Assembly (NCBI GenBank): GCA_902521005.1
Contig: CABYPZ010000011.1
Location: 1-35,918, forward strand
DNA length: 35,918 nt
Direction of reading: 5' to 3'
Origin: an uncultured Pelagibacteraceae bacterium
Lineage (GTDB): Bacteria > Pseudomonadota > Alphaproteobacteria > Pelagibacterales > Pelagibacteraceae
Below the pieces are notes generated by a model. It saw only the letters and a list, made by a program, of their open reading frames with translations. It was not told where the DNA came from and did not search any database. Positions 8,752 through 16,545 of the stretch are shown in pieces. Positions within the stretch are counted from its first letter, which is position 1. Each line of letters starts with the position of its first letter. Both the position numbers and the translations under genes were made by a program.

Positions 8752-9328
8752 TTTTTTTATCTTCCTCTTGTGATGTTCTCATTAACATTTCATCTGTTTC
8801 CTCTGCAACTACCATTCTCGAAGGCCATTTTCCAGATTTGATACAAATAATAGATCTAAATACTTCACCTACTCCCTGAATAACTAACATGACGCCTGCA
8901 GCAGGTATCATAGATTTTACCATATAAATTTGAATTTGAGCAGGACTACTCCAACTAGTTTCTTTTATTTTCCAAGCCTGAGCAGCATATTCATATCCAT
9001 AAAATGCTAAGGCTATAACTCCTGGAAAGAAGAAAATGAAATAAAGCACTAAATCTATCCATGCTTGCGTTCTTTGACTAAACAATCTGTAAATTACATC
9101 ACCTCTGACATGAGCTTCTGTTGCTAGACAATACGCACCTGACATCATTAATATAGCTCCGTACATTTGCATACTAAAATCAAAATTCCATAAAGTTGGT
9201 TTATTAAATGCGTATGCCATTACTACTTCATAAACAGTTCCTCCCATTAAAATAACAATACACCATGAAAAAGCTTTTCCCATTGATGTACTCAGTGTAT
9301 CTGCAAATCTAATGTAAGATGACATCAT
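8741..9328 (-). CDS. TRAP transporter small permease subunit (DctQ type)
   Basis: Small membrane subunit that pairs with the DctM-type channel. The 195-residue protein has four hydrophobic segments (about 18-38, 53-73, 92-112 and 134-155) and the characteristic ATEAHVRGDVIY segment after the second helix. A charged cytoplasmic tail of about 35 residues follows the last helix, so it is slightly longer than minimal DctQ proteins. Its start is separated from the binding-protein gene by 77 bases containing a terminator-like hairpin (9355-9383). Expression of this subunit is therefore likely to depend on read-through or on a separate weak promoter. Confidence 0.94.
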   Translation of the reverse strand: MMSSYIRFADTLSTSMGKAFSWCIVILMGGTVYEVVMAYAFNKPTLWNFDFSMQMYGAILMMSGAYCLATEAHVRGDVIYRLFSQRTQAWIDLVLYFIFFFPGVIALAFYGYEYAAQAWKIKETSWSSPAQIQIYMVKSMIPAAGVMLVIQGVGEVFRSIICIKSGKWPSRMVVAEETDEMLMRTSQEEDKKNVI

Positions 9329-9354
9329 AATTCTAAAGTATAATAAATTTGAGC

Positions 9355-9383
9355 AAAAAAAAAGGGGGTTTTTAAACCCCCTT
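9355..9383 (-). terminator. Intrinsic terminator after the TRAP binding-protein gene
   Basis: On the minus strand a GGGGGTT/AACCCCC stem closed by a TAAA loop is followed directly by nine T residues (plus-strand A run at 9355-9363). It lies 23 bases after the stop of the binding-protein gene and before the small permease subunit. This is a textbook rho-independent terminator in a genome region where such structures are otherwise not seen. It would leave more transcript for the binding protein than for the permease. Confidence 0.85.
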
Positions 9384-9405
9384 AATTTTAATCTTTAAAA
9401 GCTAA

Positions 9406-10560
9406 TTAAATTTTAACTTTTGCAATTGGACCAAACTCATTTTCATAAGCTAATTTGTAGTTCGGTTGATTCATCAACAGATACTTCATAGTTCTCTTAG
9501 CATATGCTTTTTGAGAGTCGATTATTTTCTTGAAGAAAGGATCTTTCCCAGAAAACTCTGCAACTATTTTATCCCATCCTTTTAGCTGTTCAGCTAAGAT
9601 GGCGTCAGATGTTTGGTATACATTTACCTTATGCTCATTCATCAATTTAGCTAAGTCAGCTGAATATCTAACTAAAGCCTTAAAGTAGTTATCAGAGTTT
9701 GCAGCGTAAGCAGCATTTCTCAAGATAGCTTGATGAGCAGGTGAAAGGCTATTGTATCTTTTCTTGTTCACTGGTATCTCAAACATTTCTTGAGATTGGT
9801 GAAAACTACCAAGATGATAGTGTTTAGATACGTCTTGCATTCCAAACTGTGAATCTGAAGTTGGGTTGTTGAACTCTGCAGCATCAATCAAACCAGTTTT
9901 CATTGCTGGTTGGATTTCTCCACCTGGTAATTGTCTTACTACCATTCCCATTGCAGTTAAAACGTTAGTCGCTAAACCAACAGTTCTATATTTCATTCCT
10001 TTAACGTCAGAAACTTTTGTTACGTTCTTTTTAAACCAACCAAATGGTTGTGCTGGCATAGGCATATGAAAGAATCCAACATAATCGAATCCAACAGAAG
10101 CAACTGCTTCTTCATATAATTTTCTTCCTCCACCATATTCCATCCATCCCATAACTTCTTGGGATGACATTCCATATGAAGGACCAGTTCCAAAAAGTGA
10201 AGCTGCAGGATTTTTACCATACCAATATGCTGTCACCCAGTGACCCATATCTAAGTTACCATCACTTACTGCTGCTCCGATTTCAGAAGTTTTAACAACT
10301 GCACCTACTGGCTGAAGATCAATTTTTAGTGATCCACCAGACATGTCGCTAACCATTTTTGCATAGTCTCCTGCCATTTCAAAAAAGATGTTAGCGCCTG
10401 ATGGCCAAGCTGCTTGCATCTTTAAAGTGACTGGAGCACCAAAAGCAACATTTGGCATAGCTACAGCTGTTGCTGCTGCCGCACCTGTTACTGCTGCTGC
10501 TTTAAAGAACTTACGTCTTGAAGGTGTTTTTCCCTTCTTAAGATTTTTATCTTTAATCAT
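9406..10560 (-). CDS. TRAP transporter periplasmic substrate-binding protein (DctP/TakP-like)
   Basis: High-affinity receptor that hands its ligand to the TRAP permease. The 384-residue precursor has a twin-arginine signal (SRRKFFK from residue 14, hydrophobic stretch to about 40, likely cleavage after AFGA), so it should be exported folded by Tat. The segment GMKYRTVG carries the conserved ligand-binding arginine region. The motif AAEFNNPTSDSQFGM resembles the TakP/lactate-binding group, whose known ligands are 2-oxo acids or calcium lactate. Neighbouring 2-hydroxy-acid oxidoreductases agree with that ligand class. A strong Shine-Dalgarno AGAGAGGAAA precedes the ATG. A terminator follows the gene. 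Confidence 0.94.
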   Translation of the reverse strand: MIKDKNLKKGKTPSRRKFFKAAAVTGAAAATAVAMPNVAFGAPVTLKMQAAWPSGANIFFEMAGDYAKMVSDMSGGSLKIDLQPVGAVVKTSEIGAAVSDGNLDMGHWVTAYWYGKNPAASLFGTGPSYGMSSQEVMGWMEYGGGRKLYEEAVASVGFDYVGFFHMPMPAQPFGWFKKNVTKVSDVKGMKYRTVGLATNVLTAMGMVVRQLPGGEIQPAMKTGLIDAAEFNNPTSDSQFGMQDVSKHYHLGSFHQSQEMFEIPVNKKRYNSLSPAHQAILRNAAYAANSDNYFKALVRYSADLAKLMNEHKVNVYQTSDAILAEQLKGWDKIVAEFSGKDPFFKKIIDSQKAYAKRTMKYLLMNQPNYKLAYENEFGPIAKVKI

Positions 10561-10671
10561 TATTATTTCCTCTCTTATTTAGTTATAACTTCTATAATTT
10601 AAGCATAAATGATTATTAGAGTCATTAAAAAAAGACCATTTTGAACTTCAATCTGAGATTGTAAGATATTA
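10561..10671 (-). promoter_or_regulatory. Leader of the TRAP binding-protein gene with strong ribosome-binding site
   Basis: These 111 bases separate the 2-hydroxyacid dehydrogenase stop from the binding-protein start, one of the longest gaps in this minus-strand run. AGAGAGGAAA at 10566-10575 (minus strand) lies five bases before the ATG and is unusually close to the Shine-Dalgarno consensus. The rest is AT-rich; a promoter is likely here, but I cannot assign convincing -35 and -10 boxes. No terminator-like hairpin is visible. Confidence 0.5.
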
Positions 10672-11625
10672 TTAATTAACTTTATTTTTACAATTACCTG
10701 TTTTGAAATACTCTTCAATATTATCTATTGCTAAATTTGCCATTGCAGTTCTAGTCTCTTTAGTCGCACTACCTAAATGAGGTAGAATGAAAGCTTGTTT
10801 ATATTTTAGATATCCAGGATTTAAATTTGGTTCTCCTTTATAAACATCAAGACCAACAGCATATACTTTTCTTCTTTCAAGAGCATCAATCAGAGCTTCA
10901 TCATCTACAATGTCACCTCTAGCTACATTGGTTACTACAGCTCCTTTTGGTAGATATTCTAAAGTTTCTTTATTTATAAGATTTATAGTTTCGTTTGATG
11001 CAGGACAACAAACTGATAATACATCAGAGACTGACATTAAACTTTTAAGAGTATCATGATAAGTTGCACCATTATCATTATCGGGGCTAAGTTTTGATCT
11101 GTTATGATAATGTATAATCATGCCTAGTGATTTTGCTATACGAGCAATTTTTTGTCCAATTCTTCCCATTCCTAAAATTCCTAATCTTGCTCCAGTTAGT
11201 TGCTTGCCTATTAAATAATCTGCTGACCATTTCCAATTACAGTCTTTTGCACCTTGAATACCTTCTGGAACTCTTCTACATGCACCTAAAATCAATAATA
11301 TCCCAATTTCTGCTGTTGCATCAGTTAATACATCAGGTGTATTTGTAACTGCTATCCCTCTTTTCTTTGCAGCTTCTAAATCAATATTACCAAAACCTAC
11401 TGCAAAGTTTGAAATAATTTTTATACTTTCCGGTAATTTATTTATTGTTTCAGCGTCCATTTTATCTGTTAATGAACTAAGTATACCATCACAACCTTGG
11501 CTCATTTCAATTACATTATTTTGTGAATATAATTCATCGTTACTATTTAAATTTGCATCAAACATTTTTGAAGCTTTTTCTTCACATTCTTTGAGTAGTT
11601 TTCTTGTAACTAAAATTTTTTTCAT
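10672..11625 (-). CDS. D-isomer-specific 2-hydroxyacid dehydrogenase (glyoxylate/hydroxypyruvate reductase-like)
   Basis: NAD(P)-dependent enzyme interconverting 2-oxo acids and D-2-hydroxy acids. The 317-residue protein has the Rossmann motif LGILGMGRIGQ (from 148) and the catalytic trio Arg236 in NVARGDIVD, Glu265 in KGEP and His283 in LPHLGSAT, the family order. The closest functional classes are glyoxylate, hydroxypyruvate or D-lactate reductases; sequence alone does not choose. It begins 8 bases after the stop of the FAD-linked dehydrogenase, in one operon with other 2-hydroxy-acid enzymes and just before the TRAP genes. Confidence 0.93.
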   Translation of the reverse strand: MKKILVTRKLLKECEEKASKMFDANLNSNDELYSQNNVIEMSQGCDGILSSLTDKMDAETINKLPESIKIISNFAVGFGNIDLEAAKKRGIAVTNTPDVLTDATAEIGILLILGACRRVPEGIQGAKDCNWKWSADYLIGKQLTGARLGILGMGRIGQKIARIAKSLGMIIHYHNRSKLSPDNDNGATYHDTLKSLMSVSDVLSVCCPASNETINLINKETLEYLPKGAVVTNVARGDIVDDEALIDALERRKVYAVGLDVYKGEPNLNPGYLKYKQAFILPHLGSATKETRTAMANLAIDNIEEYFKTGNCKNKVN

Positions 11626-11633
11626 ATTAATTA

Positions 11634-13010
11634 TTAATTTAAATCAAAAATCTTCCCAGGATTCATAATATTATTTGGATCTATTGTTCTTTTAATTGAT
11701 TTCATAACAGGAATATTATCAGGATGTTCCTCTAGAAGGTATTCTTTTTTATGGAGTCCCACACCATGTTCACCTGTGATTGTTCCATTTAATTCTAATC
11801 CTTTTTTAATTAACAAATCGTTAAATTCTCTTATTTTTTTATACATCTCTTTTTTTGCTGGATCGTAAGGTAAAACCACATGAAAATTTCCATCACCTAA
11901 ATGGCCCACCATTGGAGCTCTAAGTCCAAATTTTTTTGCTTGTTCTTCTGCAAAATTTACACATTCAGTTATGTTTGAAATAGGAACGCATATGTCTGTT
12001 GAATAAACTCTTCCATTTTTAATTAAAGCTTTCACTGAATAGTACACATCCCATCTTGCTTGCCAAAGTTTGTTCCTATCTTCTAAATCTTTAGCCCACT
12101 TAAAAGAACTGCCATTGTTATCTTTTGATATTTCCTCTACAATTTTAATATTCTCATTGTTAGATGACTCAGATCCATGAAATTCAAAAAATAATGTTGG
12201 CACTGCTTCAACATCTTTCAATTTTGAATAATTAATACTAATTCCCATTTGATCTTTATTAAGCATCTCAATTCTTGCAATTGGAACGCCATATTGAATA
12301 ACTTGTTGGGCAGTTTGAACTGCATTTTCTAAAGTCGGAAAATGACATACTGCAGCCATTATACTCTCTGGTATAGGAGATAATCTCAATTGAACTTCAG
12401 TGATTATACCCAACGTACCTTCTGAACCAATAAACAGATTTGTTAGATTATAACCTGCAGAAGTTTTTTTAGTTCTGCTACCAGTATTTATAATATCACC
12501 ATTAGGCAAGACAACTGTAAGACCTGAGATTACAGTTTTCATAGTTCCATATTTAACAGCCATTGTCCCAGAAGCAGAAGTTGCAGCCATACCTCCTATA
12601 GCAGCATTTGCACCAGGGTCGATTGGGAAAAAAACTCCATCTTCTCTTAAATAATCATTTATTTGTTCTTTCGTGACGCACGCTTGAACTCTGCAATCAA
12701 AATCCTCAACATTCACACTTAAAACTTTATTCATTTTTTCTAAAGATATAGTTATGCCATTTTCATTGCCTACTACGTTTCCCTCAAGTGAAGTTCCAGT
12801 TCCAAAAGGAACTACAGGCATTTTATATTTATTGCAGATCTTTAAAATTTTAGAAACTTCTTCATTACTTTCTGGAAACACCACAGCTTGTGACAAAATT
12901 GGATCGTATGTATCTTCACCTCTAGCATAATTTGCTCTTGTGGATTCTGATAATGATATTCTATCTTTTAAAAACTCTTTAAGCTCTGATTGACAAGTAG
13001 CATTAAACAT
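11634..13010 (-). CDS. FAD-linked 2-hydroxy-acid dehydrogenase (GlcD/D-lactate dehydrogenase family)
   Basis: Flavoprotein that oxidises glycolate, D-lactate or a similar D-2-hydroxy acid to the 2-oxo acid and passes electrons to the respiratory chain. The 458-residue protein has the PCMH-type FAD-binding segment VVPFGTGTSLEGNVVG (about 66-81) and, near the C-terminus, the HLGDGNFH and TGEHGVGLHKKEYL motifs of the FAD-oxidase C domain. It is full length for GlcD or DLD. No GlcE or GlcF partners are next to it, so it resembles a stand-alone D-lactate dehydrogenase more than a glycolate oxidase complex. It lies 36 bases after the aminotransferase gene. Confidence 0.93.
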   Translation of the reverse strand: MFNATCQSELKEFLKDRISLSESTRANYARGEDTYDPILSQAVVFPESNEEVSKILKICNKYKMPVVPFGTGTSLEGNVVGNENGITISLEKMNKVLSVNVEDFDCRVQACVTKEQINDYLREDGVFFPIDPGANAAIGGMAATSASGTMAVKYGTMKTVISGLTVVLPNGDIINTGSRTKKTSAGYNLTNLFIGSEGTLGIITEVQLRLSPIPESIMAAVCHFPTLENAVQTAQQVIQYGVPIARIEMLNKDQMGISINYSKLKDVEAVPTLFFEFHGSESSNNENIKIVEEISKDNNGSSFKWAKDLEDRNKLWQARWDVYYSVKALIKNGRVYSTDICVPISNITECVNFAEEQAKKFGLRAPMVGHLGDGNFHVVLPYDPAKKEMYKKIREFNDLLIKKGLELNGTITGEHGVGLHKKEYLLEEHPDNIPVMKSIKRTIDPNNIMNPGKIFDLN

Positions 13011-13046
13011 AAGATTTATTATATCAGGCTTATTTAAAAAATAAAC

Positions 13047-14210
13047 TTAACCAAGCATTTTTTTTATGTTCTCAAGTGCTTGTGAAATGTTATCTCTAGA
13101 CGCTGCAAAACTAAATCTTACATAATCTTGACAACTCTTACCAAAAGCTGTCCCTGGAACTATTGCAACGCCTGCCTCATGCATAGCTTTTTTGCAAAAT
13201 TCAGCACCATTCATTCCTGTCCCAATTACTTTAGGAAATGCATAAAAGGCACCTCCGGGTAAACTACATTCTACACCAGGTAAACTATTTAATCCCTCAT
13301 GTATAAGTTTTCTTCTTGCTGTAAATTTTTCCATCATTTCATGAATTGAATCGTCTGGACCATCTAAAGCAGCTATCCCTGCGAATTGTGCGGCAGCATT
13401 AACACATGAAACACTATTGATTAATAATTTATTTACATGTTCAACTAAGTTTTCTGGCCAAAAACTCCATCCTAATCTCCATCCTGTCATTGAGTAAGCT
13501 TTACTCCAACCTTCAAGTACAATTAATCTATCCCTTAATTCTGGATAATGAAAAAATGATGGCATTTCTTTTCCATCAAAAATTTGTCTACTATAAATTT
13601 CATCACTTAATATAGTCACATGAGGATATTTTTTTAGACCTTCTGCCAACTTATCAATTTCTGGTTTGTCAACGAAACTTCCTGTAGGATTGTTTGGATT
13701 TATCAAAATTAATAATCTAGTTTTATCTGTAATCAAAGGAAGAATTTTATCTGCACTAAATTTTAAATCTTTATCTTCAGTTAAATCATACGGTACTGCA
13801 GTTGAACCTGTATAATTGATCATTGACTCATAAATTGGAAAAGCTGGAGTTGGATGAATTATTTCTGCACCTGGCTCACCAAAACATTGAATAGCATAAC
13901 TCATGGTTGGTTTTCCACCAGGCATAATTAATATTCTCTCAAAACCCACATCAGCATTATAACGTTTTTTAATCCATCTTGTTACAGCTTGCCTACACTC
14001 AGGTATCCCATTTGACATTACATAACCGTGGTGGCCATCATCTAATGCTTTTTTTGCTGCATCAACTACATGCTTTGGTGTTTTAAAATCTGGTTGCCCT
14101 AAACCTAAATGTATCATTGGTTTGCCTTGAGCCTCTAACTTTTTAGCTTCAGCAAGTACGCTAAAAGCTGTTTCTGTACCTAATCTATTTAAGCTTTGTG
14201 CTAATTTCAT
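13047..14210 (-). CDS. Class I/II pyridoxal-phosphate aminotransferase
   Basis: PLP-dependent transaminase of fold type I, similar to aspartate/alanine-type aminotransferases. The 387-residue protein shows the NPNNPTG motif (171-177), the PLP lysine Lys237 in EGWSKAYSMTGWRLGW, and a C-terminal YVRFSFA segment with the substrate carboxylate-binding arginine (about 369). Placed between 2-hydroxy-acid oxidising enzymes, it could amidate the resulting 2-oxo acid into an amino acid (for example glyoxylate to glycine or pyruvate to alanine), but the substrate is inferred only from context. It begins 12 bases after the upstream oxidase stop. Confidence 0.92.
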   Translation of the reverse strand: MKLAQSLNRLGTETAFSVLAEAKKLEAQGKPMIHLGLGQPDFKTPKHVVDAAKKALDDGHHGYVMSNGIPECRQAVTRWIKKRYNADVGFERILIMPGGKPTMSYAIQCFGEPGAEIIHPTPAFPIYESMINYTGSTAVPYDLTEDKDLKFSADKILPLITDKTRLLILINPNNPTGSFVDKPEIDKLAEGLKKYPHVTILSDEIYSRQIFDGKEMPSFFHYPELRDRLIVLEGWSKAYSMTGWRLGWSFWPENLVEHVNKLLINSVSCVNAAAQFAGIAALDGPDDSIHEMMEKFTARRKLIHEGLNSLPGVECSLPGGAFYAFPKVIGTGMNGAEFCKKAMHEAGVAIVPGTAFGKSCQDYVRFSFAASRDNISQALENIKKMLG

Positions 14211-14222
14211 TATTTCTCCAAT

Positions 14223-15374
14223 TTATTTTCTATAAATTAATTTTGAACTATTTAATTCTTTTAAATTTTTACATCCCATCAATACCATATTTCTATGAAT
14301 TTCATCATGCATATTTTGCAATAGACGTTCAACACCTTGTTGACCACCTGCGGCTAAAGAAAACAGGAACATTTTGCCAAAACTACATGCCTTTGCTCCT
14401 GCAGCAATAGCTTTTATGACATGAGTGCCTCTTCTTACTCCTCCATCTAATATAATTTCTAATTTATCACCGACTGCATCTGAGATTGCTTTAACCTGAT
14501 CAAAAGGAGATCTTGATCCATCAAGTTGCCTTCCACCATGATTTGAAACCATAATAGCTGTGCAACCAATATCAATGGCTCTTTTTGCATCTTCGATAGA
14601 CATAACTCCTTTAAGCGCAAAGGGCCCATTCCACTTTTTTGCGCAATACTCAGCATCCTTCCATCCCATAGCAGGGTCATATTGTTCGTTAATATATTCG
14701 ATAACTGACTTAGATATATTTGTACCCTTATCTGTTTTTTTTTTAACATTTGATAATTCAAATTTTTTTCCAGTTAGATAGTTAAACACCCATCCAGGTC
14801 TCATTGCAAAACTTATGAGGCTTTGTAATGTTAGCTTTGGTGGAGTAGTAAATCCTGTTCTATGATCTTTCTCTCTATTTCCAGCAACCAAAGTGTCTAC
14901 TGTTAAACACATTGCATCGAAACCAGATCTTCTTGACCTTTCAATTAAATCATCCGAAATTGATCGGTCTTTATGAACATATAGTTGAAATAATTTCGGA
15001 CCGCTTGAAATATTAGATACTTCTTCAATGGTATTATTTCCCATTGAAGACATACTATAAAAAGTTCCAAACTTTTCAGCTGCTCTTGCTGAAGCTTTAT
15101 CTCCGTCAGGATGGTAAAGTCTTTGCATAGCTGCAGGGGAAAGAAAAATTGGCATATCAATTTTTTTTCCAAATAAAGTTGTAGATAAGTCTGGTTTACC
15201 AACACTTGCAAGGACATTTGGAACTAAGTCACAATCATCAAAAGAGTCTGTATTTCTTCTTAAAGTAGATTCATCATCTGCACCACCATCAATATAATGA
15301 AATATTGGTGAGGGTAATTTTTTTTTTGCTAGTTTTCTAAAATCACTAAAATTATGGCAGTCTTTTAAGTTCAT
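14223..15374 (-). CDS. FMN-dependent alpha-hydroxy-acid dehydrogenase, copy 1 (LldD/glycolate oxidase family)
   Basis: Flavoprotein oxidising L-2-hydroxy acids such as L-lactate or glycolate. The 383-residue protein keeps the family active site: Tyr27 in FHYIDG, Tyr132 in QLYVHKD, Asp160 in LTVDT, Lys255 in ALKGVMS, and His279 with Arg282 in SNHGGRQLDG. The FMN phosphate loop reads LDGGVRRGTH (from 309), nearly canonical. It is a tandem duplicate of the next gene upstream, and its first 84 coding bases or so are almost identical to the copy. The gene follows the paralogue by 14 bases and precedes the aminotransferase by 12. Confidence 0.94.
   Translation of the reverse strand: MNLKDCHNFSDFRKLAKKKLPSPIFHYIDGGADDESTLRRNTDSFDDCDLVPNVLASVGKPDLSTTLFGKKIDMPIFLSPAAMQRLYHPDGDKASARAAEKFGTFYSMSSMGNNTIEEVSNISSGPKLFQLYVHKDRSISDDLIERSRRSGFDAMCLTVDTLVAGNREKDHRTGFTTPPKLTLQSLISFAMRPGWVFNYLTGKKFELSNVKKKTDKGTNISKSVIEYINEQYDPAMGWKDAEYCAKKWNGPFALKGVMSIEDAKRAIDIGCTAIMVSNHGGRQLDGSRSPFDQVKAISDAVGDKLEIILDGGVRRGTHVIKAIAAGAKACSFGKMFLFSLAAGGQQGVERLLQNMHDEIHRNMVLMGCKNLKELNSSKLIYRK
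15284..15367. repeat. 84-base tract shared with 16447-16530 (copy 1 side)
   Basis: This stretch covers the 5' coding end of the first FMN oxidase gene. It matches 16447-16530 without gaps and with about four differences in 84 by eye, far closer than the rest of the two genes. The differences I see are silent or give a single Lys/Gln change. It is either a recent gene-conversion tract or an unusually constrained 5' end. Confidence 0.7.
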
Positions 15375-15388
15375 ATAAAAAGAAAAAT

Positions 15389-16537
15389 TTATCTAAATCT
15401 TAAATTATTTCTATTTAAATCAGATATACTTTTACATCCCATCAACTTCATATCTCTAACTAGTTCAGACTTATACTTCTCCATAGCTCTTTCAACACCA
15501 GCTTGTCCTCCAGCTGCTAGAGCATAAAGATATAGTCTGCCTCCTGAGCATGCTTTTGCACCTAATGATAATGCTTTGAGCATATGAGTTCCTCGATGAA
15601 TTCCACCTTCGCAAATTACATCTAGCTTATCACCGACTGCATCAACAATTTCAGCTAGTTGATCGAAAGGAGATCTTGAACCATCTAATTGTCTTCCACC
15701 ATGATTTGAAACCATTATACCTGTGCATCCAATATCAACTGCTCTCTTAGCATCATCTACACTCATTACTCCCTTCAATGCAAAATGACCACCCCATTTA
15801 GAACAAAGATTTTCAGCATCTTTCCAATTCATAGATTGGTCTAACATTGTAGAAAAATAGTCTCCAATAGTAGAATTAGTACTTGTACCCATTTTAACAA
15901 AATCTTGTAGATGAGGTAATTCAAACTTACCTTTTGTCAAATAATTAATTCCCCACATTGGTTTTGAGGCAAAACTAAATAAACTTGATAATGTTAGTTT
16001 AGGAGGAGATGTAAAACCAGTTCTTAAATCTCTTTCTCTATTGCCACCTGTTATGGTATCAACTGTTAAAGCCATTACATCAAATTTTGCTGCTTTTGCT
16101 CTCTCAAGACAAGAGTCATTTAAACCTCTATCTTTATGAAAATAAAACTGAAACATTTTAGGAGTATCAATCATAGAAGATATTTCCTCTACACTTACTG
16201 TTGCTAAAGCTGATACACCAAACATGGTATTATATTTTTGTGCAGCCTTACCTACGGCTCTTTCACCATCGTAATGAAATAATCTTTGAAGTGCAGTTGG
16301 CGCAAGATAAAAAGGTAAATCTAATTTTTTTCCAAATATTGTAGTTGATAAATCGACACTCTCGACTCCTCTTAAAACATTTGGAACTAAATCAACATCA
16401 TCAAAGGCACTGGTATTTCTTGCATAAGTAGTTTCATCATCTGCGGCACCATCAATATAATGAAATATTGGTGAGGGCAATTTTTGTTTTGCTAGTTTTC
16501 TAAAATCACTAAAATTATGACAATCTTTTAATCTCAT
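15389..16537 (-). CDS. FMN-dependent alpha-hydroxy-acid dehydrogenase, copy 2 (LldD/glycolate oxidase family)
   Basis: Paralogue of the downstream oxidase, 382 residues, aligning over its full length. Catalytic residues are kept: Tyr27, Tyr132 in QFYFHKD, Asp160, Lys255, His279 and Arg282. The FMN phosphate loop departs from the family, reading CEGGIHRGTH (from 309) instead of LDGGVRRGTD/H, with Glu310 for Asp and His314 for Arg. The region around residues 107-115 (FGVSALATV versus YSMSSMGNN in copy 1), near the substrate pocket, also differs. This suggests a different substrate or weaker flavin binding, not a redundant copy. It starts 8 bases after the PagL-like gene. Confidence 0.93.
   Translation of the reverse strand: MRLKDCHNFSDFRKLAKQKLPSPIFHYIDGAADDETTYARNTSAFDDVDLVPNVLRGVESVDLSTTIFGKKLDLPFYLAPTALQRLFHYDGERAVGKAAQKYNTMFGVSALATVSVEEISSMIDTPKMFQFYFHKDRGLNDSCLERAKAAKFDVMALTVDTITGGNRERDLRTGFTSPPKLTLSSLFSFASKPMWGINYLTKGKFELPHLQDFVKMGTSTNSTIGDYFSTMLDQSMNWKDAENLCSKWGGHFALKGVMSVDDAKRAVDIGCTGIMVSNHGGRQLDGSRSPFDQLAEIVDAVGDKLDVICEGGIHRGTHMLKALSLGAKACSGGRLYLYALAAGGQAGVERAMEKYKSELVRDMKLMGCKSISDLNRNNLRFR
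16447..16530. repeat. 84-base tract shared with 15284-15367 (copy 2 side)
   Basis: This is the partner of the tract at 15284-15367, in the same position and orientation within the second FMN oxidase gene. Direct orientation at a distance of about 1.16 kb makes deletion or conversion by recombination possible. Confidence 0.7.
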
Positions 16538-16545
16538 ATCTAAGT

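Noticed and set aside
11634-13010. GlcD of a GlcDEF glycolate oxidase complex
   Set aside because: Neither GlcE nor GlcF is encoded next to it, so I call only the broader GlcD/D-lactate dehydrogenase family.
5880-16537. The TRAP/oxidoreductase block as a horizontally acquired island
   Set aside because: There is no integrase, tRNA, flanking repeat or visible change in base composition, and spacing to neighbours is as tight as elsewhere.
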